Shown here one piece after another: positions 41,945-52,736 of a DNA stretch of 64,000 nt; the first letter of the stretch is position 1; each line of letters starts with the position of its first letter. This DNA comes from Aquabacterium sp. (GTDB taxonomy: Bacteria > Pseudomonadota > Gammaproteobacteria > Burkholderiales > Burkholderiaceae_C). The DNA lies in NCBI RefSeq assembly GCF_029946005.1, contig NZ_JAQSDR010000005.1, positions 1 to 64,000 on the forward strand, given 5' to 3'. A model generated the notes under the pieces. It was not told the DNA's origin and did not search any database. It saw only the letters and a program-made list of their open reading frames with translations. The position numbers and the translations under genes were made by a program.

Positions 41945-44725
41945 TCAGGTGTGCGTGGCCAGCAGGTCGTCCACGTGCATCAGCAAGGCCGGCAGTTGCA
42001 CCGGTTTGGTCAGGTAGCAATAGGCGCCCGCTGACAGGGCGGCGTCCACCTGTTCAGGCATGGCATCGGCCGAGATCATGATCACTGGCGTGGCGGCTGT
42101 CTGAGGGTTGGCCTTCATCAGCTTGAGGAACTCCAGCCCTGAGGCGTCGGGCAGGTGCACGTCCAGCAAGACCAGGTCGGGGGCGGGGCCAGTGACCCGG
42201 TCGTGCAGCACGGCCAGGCCTTCTTCAATGGTGGGCGCTACGGTCAAACGAATCCAGCTGCGCGAGGCCAGCGCACCCCTCACGACTTCGCTGTTCACGT
42301 GGTTGTCTTCAACGTACAGCACATGGCGGACAGGCTGGTTGGCCTTGATGATCACGCTGGTGGGCGCCGGGGCCGGCGGCATGATCGGTTTGGCCATGGC
42401 CAGCCTGGCGGCGGGCAAGGTCAATGTGAAGGTGGAGCCTTTGTCTTCTTGGCTGCGCACGTCCAGTTGGCCATCCATCAGCTGGGCCAAGTGCTGGCTG
42501 ATCACCAGGCCAATGCCGGCACCATCGGGCGCGACCCGTTCTCGGCCCAAGCGATTGAAGGGCTGAAACAATTGCGCCAACTGCTCGGGGTTCATGCCCA
42601 AGCCGGTGTCTTCCACGGTCAGGTGGATGCATTCGTCCCGTCCGGGCAGCGAGACCATCTCCATGGACACCTTGACGGTGCCCCCCGGGCGGTTGTATTT
42701 GATGGCATTGCTGAGCAGGTTGATGAGGATCTGTCGCAGCCTGATCGCATCGGCGCGCACACCCCAGCCTGCCGGTGCGGGTTCCGGGTCCAGCAAATGC
42801 ACTTTCTGTTTCTGCGCCAACTCCCGGACCATGTCCATCGCGACGATGGCGGCTTCATTGATGGGCACGACTTCGGTGTTCAGCTTGAGCGTGCCGGTGT
42901 CAATGCGGGACAGGTCCAGCACGTCGTCGATCATGTCCAGCAAATGCCAGCCGGCCTGCTGGATTTGCTGCAGCCGTTGTGATTGCGTGGGCGTCAGGGG
43001 CGACTGCTTGTCCAGGTCCATCACCTGTGCGAAACCCAGCACGGCGTTCAAGGGGGTGCGCAATTCATGGCTCATGCGCGACAAGAACTCGCTTTTCGAG
43101 CGATTGGCGGTTTCCGCCGCAGCCTTCTGCCGCCGGGCCACTTCCATGGCGGCTTCCACGCGCCGCGTGTGCCCGGTGATCACCAGCAGCAAAGCACCCA
43201 GGGCGGCGGCCAGCACCACACCGCCAATGGCCAACAACCACGACCAAGCCAAGCCCGCCACGACGGGCACCGGGGCATGGGCCCAGGTCACCAGACGCCA
43301 TTGGCGGCCGGCGAACTCGATGGGGGTCACGCTTTGGTAGGCTTGCTTTTGATCCGGGACGCCGCTTGAGCAAAGGGTGGCGCCGCCCAGCAAGTTGGAG
43401 GGGGCTTGGCTGACATCCATCAGGCAGGCGCTCAAGTAGGGAGGCAGCCCGTGGGTCATGGCCTTGATCATGTCGTCCATGCGCAGTGCCAAAAACACCG
43501 CGCCCCGGGTGCTTTGCACGCGGGCCTGCGGGGTGTAGGGCTGGCCCTGGTAGACCACTCTGTAAATCACCACGCCTGTTTGTCGGCCGGCTTCCTGCGC
43601 CAGTTCAAATCCCTTGGTGGCCGCCGGCCGGTCTTCGCGCCGTGACTGCTCGAAGGCGTCCCTGGCGGCGGGGCTGGACAAGGAGTTGTAGCCCAGCGCT
43701 TTTTCATTGCCGCTCATGGGCTCCAGAAACCGGATGGCGGCCACTTCAGGTCCCTTCGGGACCAAGCGTGCGCGTGTGTCGTGGACCTGGTATTCGCTCA
43801 GGCCCTCGGCGTGTTGGCGTCCCTCAAAGCTGGGGATCTGGTCCAGGGTCAGCCGTTCGGTCCAGCCCAGGGCCTGGATGCCGCTCAGGGTGTTCAGCCA
43901 GTAAGTGCTGGCCAGTTTGAACTCTTGTCGGCTGACCTCCGACGACCCGATGTACAGCCCATGGAGGGCCTCCAGCGCATTCAGATAACCATTGAGTCGC
44001 ATGTTCACGGCATTGGTCACGGCCTCCACGTCATGGTCGAACACCGCCTGGGCGCGTTCCTCCTCCCACAACTGCACCTGGCGGATGGTCAGCCCCAGCA
44101 GCAAGGTGGTCACCAGCAGCGGCACCCCCACGATCAGGCGGCGGGCCCGCCACAGGTCGACCGGCCGACCGACCAGGGTCAGCATCATGGGCGTGCCGAT
44201 CAGCACCCCCAGCGTGTCGCCTGCCCACCAGGACAAGGCGGCTTGGGTGGCATTCGCGGCGGGTAAAGCGCCCAGGGCGACCATGGCGGGAACCGACATG
44301 CCGGCGTTGATCAGGCACGACACGGGTCCCGCCATCAGCAGGAATCGACCTATGTCAAAAGGGTGCTCCAGGGGCAGGTCCTGCTCGTCACCGCGCGTGG
44401 ACCATCGTGCCGCCACCCAGGCTTGCAGGGCGCCACCCAGGCAAGTGACCACCGCCAGCGCCGAGAACGGCCAGAAACCGAGGGGGTCTTGCGCATGCCA
44501 GTGGGCAATCGTAAGTACAGTGGCCGAGCCCAGGCCCACGGGCAGCACCATGGTTTTGCCCCATCCCAGGACGCAGGCCAACCCGAAGCCAGCCGACAAA
44601 TAAAGCGGCTCGACATGGTCTTGTGGTGAGGCCAGGCCCAAGGCCAGCACGCCCGCCCCGGTGTAGACCAACCAGGTGATGAAACCCCTGGTCCACGGCG
44701 AGGTGAGGGCTAAAGCCTGGCGCAT
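41945..44725 (-). CDS. Hybrid sensor histidine kinase, MASE1-CHASE-HK-REC
   Basis: A 926-residue membrane kinase. A MASE1-type eight-helix region (~1-230) is followed by a periplasmic CHASE domain (~245-430; SGIQALGWTERL) and another helix (LLAIGGVVLAAALGALLL). The kinase core has H-box FLSRMSHELRTPLNAVLG (His ~552), N-box LLSNAIKYN, G1 VEDTGLGMN and G2 GAGIGLVIS. A C-terminal receiver has LVLLDVHLPD (Asp ~853) and TKPV. MASE1-CHASE proteins often feed c-di-GMP or phosphorelay pathways; no output protein is next door. The ATG at 44725 has GGAAGGA upstream and is preferred to 44779. Confidence 0.9.
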   Translation of the reverse strand: MRQALALTSPWTRGFITWLVYTGAGVLALGLASPQDHVEPLYLSAGFGLACVLGWGKTMVLPVGLGSATVLTIAHWHAQDPLGFWPFSALAVVTCLGGALQAWVAARWSTRGDEQDLPLEHPFDIGRFLLMAGPVSCLINAGMSVPAMVALGALPAANATQAALSWWAGDTLGVLIGTPMMLTLVGRPVDLWRARRLIVGVPLLVTTLLLGLTIRQVQLWEEERAQAVFDHDVEAVTNAVNMRLNGYLNALEALHGLYIGSSEVSRQEFKLASTYWLNTLSGIQALGWTERLTLDQIPSFEGRQHAEGLSEYQVHDTRARLVPKGPEVAAIRFLEPMSGNEKALGYNSLSSPAARDAFEQSRREDRPAATKGFELAQEAGRQTGVVIYRVVYQGQPYTPQARVQSTRGAVFLALRMDDMIKAMTHGLPPYLSACLMDVSQAPSNLLGGATLCSSGVPDQKQAYQSVTPIEFAGRQWRLVTWAHAPVPVVAGLAWSWLLAIGGVVLAAALGALLLVITGHTRRVEAAMEVARRQKAAAETANRSKSEFLSRMSHELRTPLNAVLGFAQVMDLDKQSPLTPTQSQRLQQIQQAGWHLLDMIDDVLDLSRIDTGTLKLNTEVVPINEAAIVAMDMVRELAQKQKVHLLDPEPAPAGWGVRADAIRLRQILINLLSNAIKYNRPGGTVKVSMEMVSLPGRDECIHLTVEDTGLGMNPEQLAQLFQPFNRLGRERVAPDGAGIGLVISQHLAQLMDGQLDVRSQEDKGSTFTLTLPAARLAMAKPIMPPAPAPTSVIIKANQPVRHVLYVEDNHVNSEVVRGALASRSWIRLTVAPTIEEGLAVLHDRVTGPAPDLVLLDVHLPDASGLEFLKLMKANPQTAATPVIMISADAMPEQVDAALSAGAYCYLTKPVQLPALLMHVDDLLATHT

Positions 44726-44882
44726 GGACGTCCTTCCGAGTCTCAGTGAATGTATTTTTTTGCGCACCTTATCACCCATTGCCCCCCAGGCGTGAAGGGG
44801 GAGATCCGGGGGTGATCGTCAGCTTCTTGCGACTAAACGGTGCAAAGCCCCATACAGAGGCCAAGTTCTGCCCTTATTGAAC

Positions 44883-44910
44883 TTTGTCCTGCGTTGGGCG
44901 GTCCTATACT
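44883..44910 (+). promoter_or_regulatory. Promoter candidate upstream of ctpA
   Basis: TTTGTC (44883-44888) and TATACT (44905-44910) are separated by 16 bases in the divergent gap, 77 bases before the ctpA start. The -10 box is good (5/6); the -35 is weaker and spacing slightly short. Confidence 0.35.
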
Positions 44911-44986
44911 GGAAAAACATTTCGTCATCTGAGGTTTCAGGTGGCATCGCTGGGTTCGTTGCGGGTTCGAAAAGGCGCCATTGGCC

Positions 44987-46429
44987 ATGACTTCCAAATT
45001 CAAGATTGCGGGCTGGGTGGCACTGGGTGTGCTGGCCGGCGGTTTGACCACTATGCAGTTCCAGGCCACCGCCCGCAACACTGTGGCTCCCTTGCCGCTG
45101 GAAGAGATGCAGCAGTTGGCCGCCGTGTTCGGCATGATCAAGACCGATTATGTCGAGCCGGTGGACGAGAAAAAGCTCATCAGCGATGCCATTGGGGGCA
45201 TGGTGTCGGGCCTCGATCCCCACTCCACGTATTTTGACAAAACCACCTTCAAGGAGTTCCGCGAAGGCACCACGGGCAAGTTTGTGGGCGTCGGCATTGA
45301 AATCGGCATGGAAGACGGCCTCGTCAAGGTCGTCTCGCCCATCGAAGGCTCGCCCGCTTTCCGCGCGGGGCTCAAGAGTGGCGACTTGATCACCAAGATC
45401 GATGACACCTTCGTCAAGGGCCTGACCATGGACCAGGCCGTCAAGCGCATGCGCGGCGAGCCCCAGACCAAGGTGGTCCTGACCATTTTCCGCAAGCTTG
45501 AAAACCGCAGCTTCCCGGTCACCATCACCCGCGAAGAAATCCGCGTGCAAAGCGTGCGCGCCAAGATTGTCGAGCCAGGTTATGGCTGGATCCGCGTCAC
45601 CCAGTTCCAGGACCGCACGGTTGAAGACTTCGTCGCCAAGGCCGACAAGCTCTTCAAGGAAGAGCCCAAGATGAAGGGCTTGGTGCTGGACCTGCGCAAC
45701 GACCCGGGTGGCTTGCTGGAAGGCGCCATCGCCGTGTCGGCCGCTTTCCTGCCCAAAGACGTGACGGTGGTGTCCACCAACGGCCAGATCCCCGAATCCA
45801 AGGCCATCTTCAAGGCCCGCCCCGAGGATTACACCCGCCGCCTGGGCGCCGATCCGCTGGCCAAACTGCCTGCGGCCATCAAGAACGTGCAGTTGGTGGT
45901 GCTGGTCAATGAAGGTTCGGCCTCGGCCAGTGAAATCGTCTCCGGTGCGTTGCAGGACCACAAGCGCGCAGTCATCATGGGGGCCCAGACTTTCGGCAAG
46001 GGCTCGGTGCAAACCGTGCGCCAGCTGACGGCCGACACCGCGCTCAAGATCACCACGGCGCGCTATTACACCCCCAGCGGGCGATCCATCCAGGCCAAAG
46101 GCATCGTGCCCGACGTGATGCTGGACGAAACGGCCGAAGGCAACCTGTTCAGCGCGCTCCGTATGCGCGAAGCCGACCTGGAAAAGCACATTGCCAGCGG
46201 GCAGGGTGCCGAGGCCAAGGATGCCGCCCGTGAAAAGGCGCGCGAAGAGGCCATGAAGAAGCTGGAAGAAGCCTCCGCCAAAAAGAACGAGCCGCCCAAG
46301 CCGCTGCCTGAATTCGGCAGCACTGAAGACTTCCAGCTTCAGCAGGCCGTGGCCCAGCTCAAGGGCAAGCCGGTTGTTGTGTCCAAGACCATGACCGAGC
46401 GCAAGCCCGAGGACACCAAGGCGCAGTGA
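44987..46429 (+). CDS. ctpA: Carboxy-terminal processing protease (S41)
   Basis: A 480-residue periplasmic S41 protease. An N-terminal anchor (WVALGVLAGGLTTM) is followed by SGLDPHSTYF, a PDZ domain (~100-170) and the catalytic core: NEGSASASEIVSG with the nucleophile Ser (~311) and GKGSVQ with the general-base Lys (~338). The C-terminal ~80 residues are a Lys/Glu-rich segment without a clear fold. It degrades or trims periplasmic proteins from their C-termini. I chose the ATG at 44987 over TTG 44981. The stop overlaps the GTG of the ThiF-like gene. Confidence 0.94.
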   Translation: MTSKFKIAGWVALGVLAGGLTTMQFQATARNTVAPLPLEEMQQLAAVFGMIKTDYVEPVDEKKLISDAIGGMVSGLDPHSTYFDKTTFKEFREGTTGKFVGVGIEIGMEDGLVKVVSPIEGSPAFRAGLKSGDLITKIDDTFVKGLTMDQAVKRMRGEPQTKVVLTIFRKLENRSFPVTITREEIRVQSVRAKIVEPGYGWIRVTQFQDRTVEDFVAKADKLFKEEPKMKGLVLDLRNDPGGLLEGAIAVSAAFLPKDVTVVSTNGQIPESKAIFKARPEDYTRRLGADPLAKLPAAIKNVQLVVLVNEGSASASEIVSGALQDHKRAVIMGAQTFGKGSVQTVRQLTADTALKITTARYYTPSGRSIQAKGIVPDVMLDETAEGNLFSALRMREADLEKHIASGQGAEAKDAAREKAREEAMKKLEEASAKKNEPPKPLPEFGSTEDFQLQQAVAQLKGKPVVVSKTMTERKPEDTKAQ

Positions 46430-47226
46430 ACGACGACCAACGCCTGCGCTACAGCCGCCATCTCTTGTTGGATGAGTGGTCGGAAGAGGCTCAGACGCAT
46501 CTCTTGAACGCCCACGCCCTGGTCATCGGGGCGGGTGGTCTGGGGTCTCCGGCCTTGATGTACCTGGCCAGCGCAGGTGTCGGCCGCATCACGGTGATCG
46601 ACCCTGATACGGTCGATTTGACCAACCTGCAGCGCCAGATCGTGCACACAACCGAGCGGGTCGGCCAGACTAAGGTGGCTTCTGCCGCCCTTGGTTTGGC
46701 CCAGATTAACCCCGAAGTGCAGGTGCACACGGTGCCCCAGGCGGCCGATGCCGCGCTATTGGCCCACTGGGTGCCCCAGGCGGATGTGGTGCTGGACTGC
46801 ACCGACCACTTCGCCATCCGCCAACTGATCAACCGCGCTTGCATTGAGGCGCGCGTGCCTCTGGTTTCGGCCGCTGCCGTGCGCTTTGACGGCCAAATCA
46901 GCGTCTTTGACCCCAGGCGGCCGGAATCCCCCTGCTACGCCTGCCTGTTTCCACCCGACCAGGCGCCGCCTGAAACCCGCTGCGCCACCCTCGGGATTTT
47001 CGCGCCCGTCGTGGGCATGCTGGGCGTGATGCAGGCGGGTGAAGCGCTCAAACTGCTGGCGGGATTGAATAGCCACCCGGCGCACATTTCATTGGCAGGA
47101 CGCCTGCTGATGTTGGATGGCCGAAGCTGGCGTTGGACTGAATTGAGGGCGCGCCGCGAGCCGGCGTGCTCAGTGTGTGGACCACAAGGCACTGAACACC
47201 ATGAACGACCCCAAAGAACTGCTTGA
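46426..47226 (+). CDS. ThiF/MoeB-family adenylyltransferase
   Basis: A 266-residue E1-like enzyme that adenylates the C-terminus of a small sulfur-carrier protein. It has the nucleotide loop GAGGLGSPALMYLA, the arginine motif NLQRQIVH, DCTDHF, and two CxxC zinc pairs (CYAC and CSVC). The sequence fits MoeB, ThiF or HesA; with neither thi nor moa genes nearby the exact partner is undecided. The start is GTG at 46426, overlapping the ctpA stop (GTGA). The 3' end overlaps the next gene by 26 bases. Confidence 0.88.
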   Translation: MNDDQRLRYSRHLLLDEWSEEAQTHLLNAHALVIGAGGLGSPALMYLASAGVGRITVIDPDTVDLTNLQRQIVHTTERVGQTKVASAALGLAQINPEVQVHTVPQAADAALLAHWVPQADVVLDCTDHFAIRQLINRACIEARVPLVSAAAVRFDGQISVFDPRRPESPCYACLFPPDQAPPETRCATLGIFAPVVGMLGVMQAGEALKLLAGLNSHPAHISLAGRLLMLDGRSWRWTELRARREPACSVCGPQGTEHHERPQRTA

Positions 47227-48106
47227 ACGTAACTTCCCCACAGCGGTTCAGGACGCGCGCAACGCCGCCAAACCCTCGCTGTACGCGGGGGCCGACAGCA
47301 GCTACGACCTGGCGTTTGCCGACCCGGAATTCCTGCTCAACCCGGACCTGCGCCCGGTGCGCATGCAGCTGGAGTTGCTCAAGCCCGAGATGGTCCAACG
47401 CGAGGAGGGCATCAAATCCACCATCGTGATGTTCGGCAGCGCCCGCATCCTCCCGGCCACCGAGGCCCATGCTCGCCTCGCCGAAGCGGAGGCCCTGCCC
47501 CAGGGGTCCGAGCGCGAGGTGGCCTTGCGCCAGGCCCGTCGGCACCAGGAGATGTCTCATTACTACGAAGAGGCGCGCAAGTTTGCCACCCTGGTCACCA
47601 CGCATTCGGCCCAACTCCAGACGCCCATCTACGTGGTCACCGGTGGCGGCCCCGGCATCATGGAAGCGGGCAACCGGGGCGCTTTCGAGGTGGGGGGTAA
47701 AAGCATCGGCCTGAACATCGTGTTGCCCCACGAGCAAGAGCCCAACCCTTACATCACGCCTCGGCTGTGCTTCCAGTTCCACTACTTTGCCTTGCGCAAG
47801 ATGCATTTCCTGATGCGCTCGGTGGCCCTAGTGTGCTTTCCCGGTGGGTTTGGCACGCTCGATGAATTGTTCGAAGCGCTCACCCTGATGCAGACCGGCA
47901 AATGCCGCAAGCGCCCTGTGCTGCTGGTCGGGCGCGAATTCTGGACCAAGCTCATCAACATCGACCACTTGGTGGACACCGGCATGATCAGTCCCGGCGA
48001 TGTGCACTTGTTCCGTTACGTTGAAACCGCCGACGAAGCCTGGGAAACGCTGCAACAGGTCTACGGCCTGGGACGGCCGGACGAGGACTCGGCCTGCGGC
48101 TGGTAA
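47201..48106 (+). CDS. LOG/TIGR00730-type Rossmann protein
   Basis: A 301-residue protein of the LOG family (formerly 'lysine decarboxylase'). Nucleotide-binding motifs are VTGGGPGIMEAGNRGA and the hallmark PGGFGTLDELFEALTL. Well-studied members are cytokinin-activating phosphoribohydrolases acting on nucleoside monophosphates; larger bacterial members like this one may be nucleosidases with other substrates. The N-terminal ~95 residues are a long extension relative to small LOG proteins. The ATG at 47201 was preferred to GTG 47177; both lie inside the end of the ThiF-like gene. Confidence 0.85.
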   Translation: MNDPKELLERNFPTAVQDARNAAKPSLYAGADSSYDLAFADPEFLLNPDLRPVRMQLELLKPEMVQREEGIKSTIVMFGSARILPATEAHARLAEAEALPQGSEREVALRQARRHQEMSHYYEEARKFATLVTTHSAQLQTPIYVVTGGGPGIMEAGNRGAFEVGGKSIGLNIVLPHEQEPNPYITPRLCFQFHYFALRKMHFLMRSVALVCFPGGFGTLDELFEALTLMQTGKCRKRPVLLVGREFWTKLINIDHLVDTGMISPGDVHLFRYVETADEAWETLQQVYGLGRPDEDSACGW

Positions 48107-48136
48107 GCCGGGCTTCACGTGGAAAAAGGGGCCCGC

Positions 48137-49069
48137 ATGAACAGCCGCACCGTCAGACTCATCGGCGCGCCCACCGACGTGGGGGCCAGCATGCGCGGGG
48201 CTGGCCTGGGGCCCGAGGCCTTGCGAGTGGCCGGTCTGCCGGAGGCTTTGGCTCGGCTGGGCTTGACGGTCAACGATGGTGGCAACCTGATTGGGCCCAC
48301 CAACCCCTGGCAGCCACCCGTGAATGGGCACCGCCACCTGAAGGAAGTACTCGCCTGGAACCAGCAGGTTTTCCAGGCCGTGTCCGCCGCCTTGGCGACC
48401 GGTGAGATGCCCATGCTGTTGGGCGGCGACCATTGCCTGGCCATGGGTTCGATCGGTGCCGTAGCGGCGCATTGCCGCTCCACCGGCCAGAACCTGCGCG
48501 TCATCTGGCTGGACGCCCATGCGGATTTCAACACCAGTGACATCACCCCCAGCGGCAACTTGCATGGCATGCCCGTGGCCGTCCTGTTTGGCCTGGGCCC
48601 GGATGATCTGGTACACCTGGCCGCCGCCGACTTGCCGCAGCCCGCCCTGTCGCGAGACGAACTCCGCCTGATCGGCGTGCGCAGCGTGGACGAACATGAG
48701 CGCCAATTCGTGCACGCCCAGGGCCTGGAAGTCTTCGACATGCGCCACCTGGACGAACACGGCATGCGGGCCGTCATGCAGCAGGCCTTGATGGGCGTGG
48801 ACGAACGCACCCACCTGCATGTCAGCTTCGACGTTGACTTCCTCGACCCGGACATCGCGCCCGGCGTGGGCACGGCCGTGCGCGGCGGGCCCACCTACCG
48901 CGAAGCCCAACTCTGCATGGAAATGATCGCCGACACCGGCCGCCTGTCGTCCCTGGACATCATGGAGCTCAACCCGGCCCGAGACTTGCAAAACCGAACC
49001 GCCGAGCTGGTGGTCGACTTGGTCGAAAGCCTGTTCGGCAAGTCCACCTTGATGCGTCTTCGCACCTGA
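48137..49069 (+). CDS. rocF: Arginase
   Basis: A 310-residue manganese hydrolase that converts arginine to ornithine and urea. Metal and catalytic residues are all present: GGDHCLAMG (~96), WLDAHADFNTSD (~125) and SFDVDFLDPDIAPG (~231). The conserved substrate loop is SGNLHGMPVA. It is a true arginase-type sequence, although agmatinases are close relatives. The start is the ATG at 48137 with AAGGGG upstream. Arginine is also a building block of cyanophycin, whose synthetases lie ~40 kb away; a direct link is not shown. Confidence 0.9.
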   Translation: MNSRTVRLIGAPTDVGASMRGAGLGPEALRVAGLPEALARLGLTVNDGGNLIGPTNPWQPPVNGHRHLKEVLAWNQQVFQAVSAALATGEMPMLLGGDHCLAMGSIGAVAAHCRSTGQNLRVIWLDAHADFNTSDITPSGNLHGMPVAVLFGLGPDDLVHLAAADLPQPALSRDELRLIGVRSVDEHERQFVHAQGLEVFDMRHLDEHGMRAVMQQALMGVDERTHLHVSFDVDFLDPDIAPGVGTAVRGGPTYREAQLCMEMIADTGRLSSLDIMELNPARDLQNRTAELVVDLVESLFGKSTLMRLRT

Positions 49070-49120
49070 TGAGGGTATCTTCCCCCTCAGATCTGACGGC
49101 TTTGTGCCGATAAGTGCCAT

Positions 49121-50473
49121 ATGAGCCTGCCCGGAAAAACAGCTTTGGTCCTCACTGGCGGTGGCGCCCGCGCCGCCTACCAGGTCGGCGTGCTCCAAGC
49201 CATGATGCTGATCCGCCGTGACAGCGGCGAAAAGCAGCGCGGCAATCCCTTTCAGATCATCTCCGGCACCTCGGCCGGTGCGCTCAATGGTCTGGGTCTG
49301 GCTTGCCGGGCTGACCACTTCGAGCTGGCCGTGCGCGCCATGGTCGAGGTCTGGCGCGATTTCAAATCCGAGCAGGTCTACCACTCTGACTCACTGGGCA
49401 TCATCCGCAGTGGTGCGCAGTGGCTGACCCTGTTCTCGCTTGGTTGGGCTTTGGCCCGCTGGCGTCGGGCGCGCCCGCGCTCCCTGCTCGACAACGAGCC
49501 CCTGCGCGAACTCTTGCCCGACCTGTTCAAGATCGACCGCCTGCCCAAGCTCATGGAGGAGGGGCATCTTCACGCTGTGGCGATCTCCGCGTCCAGCTAC
49601 ACCACGGGTGAGCACGTCACCTTCTACGACTGCGCCGAGCCGGTGGCCTCCTGGGACCGCTCCCAGCGCATCAGTGTGCGCGACAGCTTGTCAATCGAAC
49701 ACCTGATGGCCTCCAGCGCCATCCCCTTCGTCTTCCCCGCAGTGCAGTTGTCGGTCAATGGTCGACCGCACTATTTCGGCGATGGCTCCATGCGCCAAGC
49801 CGCCCCCATGTCGCCCGCCATCCACCTGGGCGCCGACCGCATCCTGGTGATTGGTGCCGGCCGCCTGCACGAACCCCCCGCGCCGCGCGACACCATCCTT
49901 GAATATCCCAACCTGGCGCAGATCGCCGGCCACGCCATGTCCAGCATCTTCCTGGACGCCCTGGCGGTGGATATCGAACGCATGCAGCGCGTCAACAGCA
50001 CCCTGAGCCTGATGTCGGACGAGGCGCGCGAGCGCTCAACGTTGCGCCAGGTGGACGTGCTGGTGATCGCGCCCAGCCAGCGCATCGACGACATCGCCGC
50101 CCGCCACCTGTGGGCATTGCCACCCGCCGTGCGGGGCATGTTGCGCGCGGTCGGTGTGTATGGCCGCGGCAAAACCGCCCGAGGCTCGGCGCTGGCCAGC
50201 TATTTGTTGTTCGAATCGTCGTTCACCCGCGAGTTGATCCACCTGGGCTTCACTGACGCCTTGGCCAAGCGCGACGAAGTGACGGCCTTTTTCGGCTGGG
50301 GTGCCCCCCAGGACGAACTGGACCCCGGCGCGGGCACCGATCCTTTCGGCGCCAGCAGGGGTGAAGGCCACGGCCCGATCCTGACTGCCCAGACCATGGA
50401 AAACAGTGCGGCCGACCCGCTGGCTTGCAAACAAGGCAGACCACGTGGTAGTATCGAGAGCTTCGCACTTTGA
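49121..50473 (+). CDS. Patatin-like phospholipase
   Basis: A 450-residue patatin-family lipid acyl hydrolase. The oxyanion loop [15 protein letters not shown] is near the N-terminus, the nucleophile is in [10 protein letters not shown] (Ser ~51), and the catalytic Asp is in FGDGSMRQ (~221). There is no signal peptide. The C-terminal ~100 residues are less conserved and end in a low-complexity tail. The predicted promoter of the ribosomal protein operon lies inside its 3' end. It could act on membrane phospholipids; the substrate is unknown. Confidence 0.9.
   Translation: MSLPGKTALVLTGGGARAAYQVGVLQAMMLIRRDSGEKQRGNPFQIISGTSAGALNGLGLACRADHFELAVRAMVEVWRDFKSEQVYHSDSLGIIRSGAQWLTLFSLGWALARWRRARPRSLLDNEPLRELLPDLFKIDRLPKLMEEGHLHAVAISASSYTTGEHVTFYDCAEPVASWDRSQRISVRDSLSIEHLMASSAIPFVFPAVQLSVNGRPHYFGDGSMRQAAPMSPAIHLGADRILVIGAGRLHEPPAPRDTILEYPNLAQIAGHAMSSIFLDALAVDIERMQRVNSTLSLMSDEARERSTLRQVDVLVIAPSQRIDDIAARHLWALPPAVRGMLRAVGVYGRGKTARGSALASYLLFESSFTRELIHLGFTDALAKRDEVTAFFGWGAPQDELDPGAGTDPFGASRGEGHGPILTAQTMENSAADPLACKQGRPRGSIESFAL
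50425..50454 (+). promoter_or_regulatory. Sigma-70-type promoter for rplU-rpmA
   Basis: TTGCAA (50425-50430) and TAGTAT (50449-50454) with an 18-base spacer lie inside the 3' end of the patatin gene. They would give a ~160-base leader before rplU. The leader contains the small hairpin CGCAC/GTGCG near 50465-50481, possibly regulatory. Confidence 0.5.
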
Positions 50474-50619
50474 GTGTGCGGAGATTCGTCGCCTTCTTTT
50501 CAATGCGGACTCAACGCAGACGTGTGTAGAAGATTCGGGATTTTTCCTGATCTGATCGCCGCGACCCTGTTTGAGATGCTGTTTGACAAGCGGGCATCAG
50601 ATATTTGAAAGGTCTCCCT

Positions 50620-50931
50620 ATGTACGCGGTCATAAAAACCGGCGGCAAGCAATACAAAGTTGCTGCTGGCGAAAAGATCAAAGTAGAACAGATTACTGCG
50701 GACGTTGGCCAAGAGATCGTGATCGACCAAGTTTTGGCAGTCGGAATCGGCGCTGAAATGAAGATCGGCACGCCCTTGGTGGCTGGCGCAACCGTCAAAG
50801 CAACTGTTCTCTCGCAAGGCCGTCACGACAAAGTGCGCATCTTCAAGATGCGTCGTCGTAAGCACTATCAAAAGCGCCAAGGCCATCGTCAGAACTACAC
50901 TGAGCTGCAAATCAGCTCCGTGAACGCTTAA
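50620..50931 (+). CDS. rplU: 50S ribosomal protein L21
   Basis: A 103-residue protein, the usual length for bacterial L21. It begins [20 protein letters not shown] and has the basic family segment [20 protein letters not shown] near the C-terminus that contacts 23S rRNA. The start is the ATG at 50620; the ribosome site GAAAGG lies nine bases upstream. It is followed after 19 bases by rpmA, the usual pair, with its own promoter upstream. Confidence 0.98.
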   Translation: MYAVIKTGGKQYKVAAGEKIKVEQITADVGQEIVIDQVLAVGIGAEMKIGTPLVAGATVKATVLSQGRHDKVRIFKMRRRKHYQKRQGHRQNYTELQISSVNA

Positions 50932-50950
50932 CCCACCAAGGAGCAGATCC

Positions 50951-51208
50951 ATGGCACAGAAAAAGGGCGGCGGTTCCACGCGGAACGGCCGCGACTCCCA
51001 ACCAAAAATGCTCGGCGTCAAGGCTTTCGGTAGCCAGCTCGTGTCGGCAGGTTCGATCATTGTTCGCCAACGTGGCACCCGCTTCCATGCAGGTACCAAC
51101 GTCGGCATGGGCCGCGATCACACCCTGTTCGCACTGGTCGACGGCACCGTGTCCTTCACCGTCAAGGGTTCTCTGAACCGCAAGACGGTGGTCGTGACTC
51201 CGGTCTGA
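50951..51208 (+). CDS. rpmA: 50S ribosomal protein L27
   Basis: An 85-residue L27. It has [19 protein letters not shown] at the N-terminus, whose flexible tail reaches the peptidyl-transferase centre, and the core [20 protein letters not shown]. The N-terminus begins directly with the functional form and has no cleavable extension as in Firmicutes. AAGGAG precedes the ATG. A strong terminator follows 45 bases downstream. Confidence 0.98.
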   Translation: MAQKKGGGSTRNGRDSQPKMLGVKAFGSQLVSAGSIIVRQRGTRFHAGTNVGMGRDHTLFALVDGTVSFTVKGSLNRKTVVVTPV

Positions 51209-51249
51209 TCGTCACTTCAGCGGTTTGGCCTTTCGGGGTCGCCCGCTGA

Positions 51250-52704
<1,455 letters not shown>

Positions 52705-52736
52705 TTCTTCCCCACCTCACTCCTCGCTCTGACACC

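Noticed and set aside
44819-46189. 456-codon minus-strand frame opposite ctpA
   Set aside because: Antisense to a protease with intact catalytic residues.
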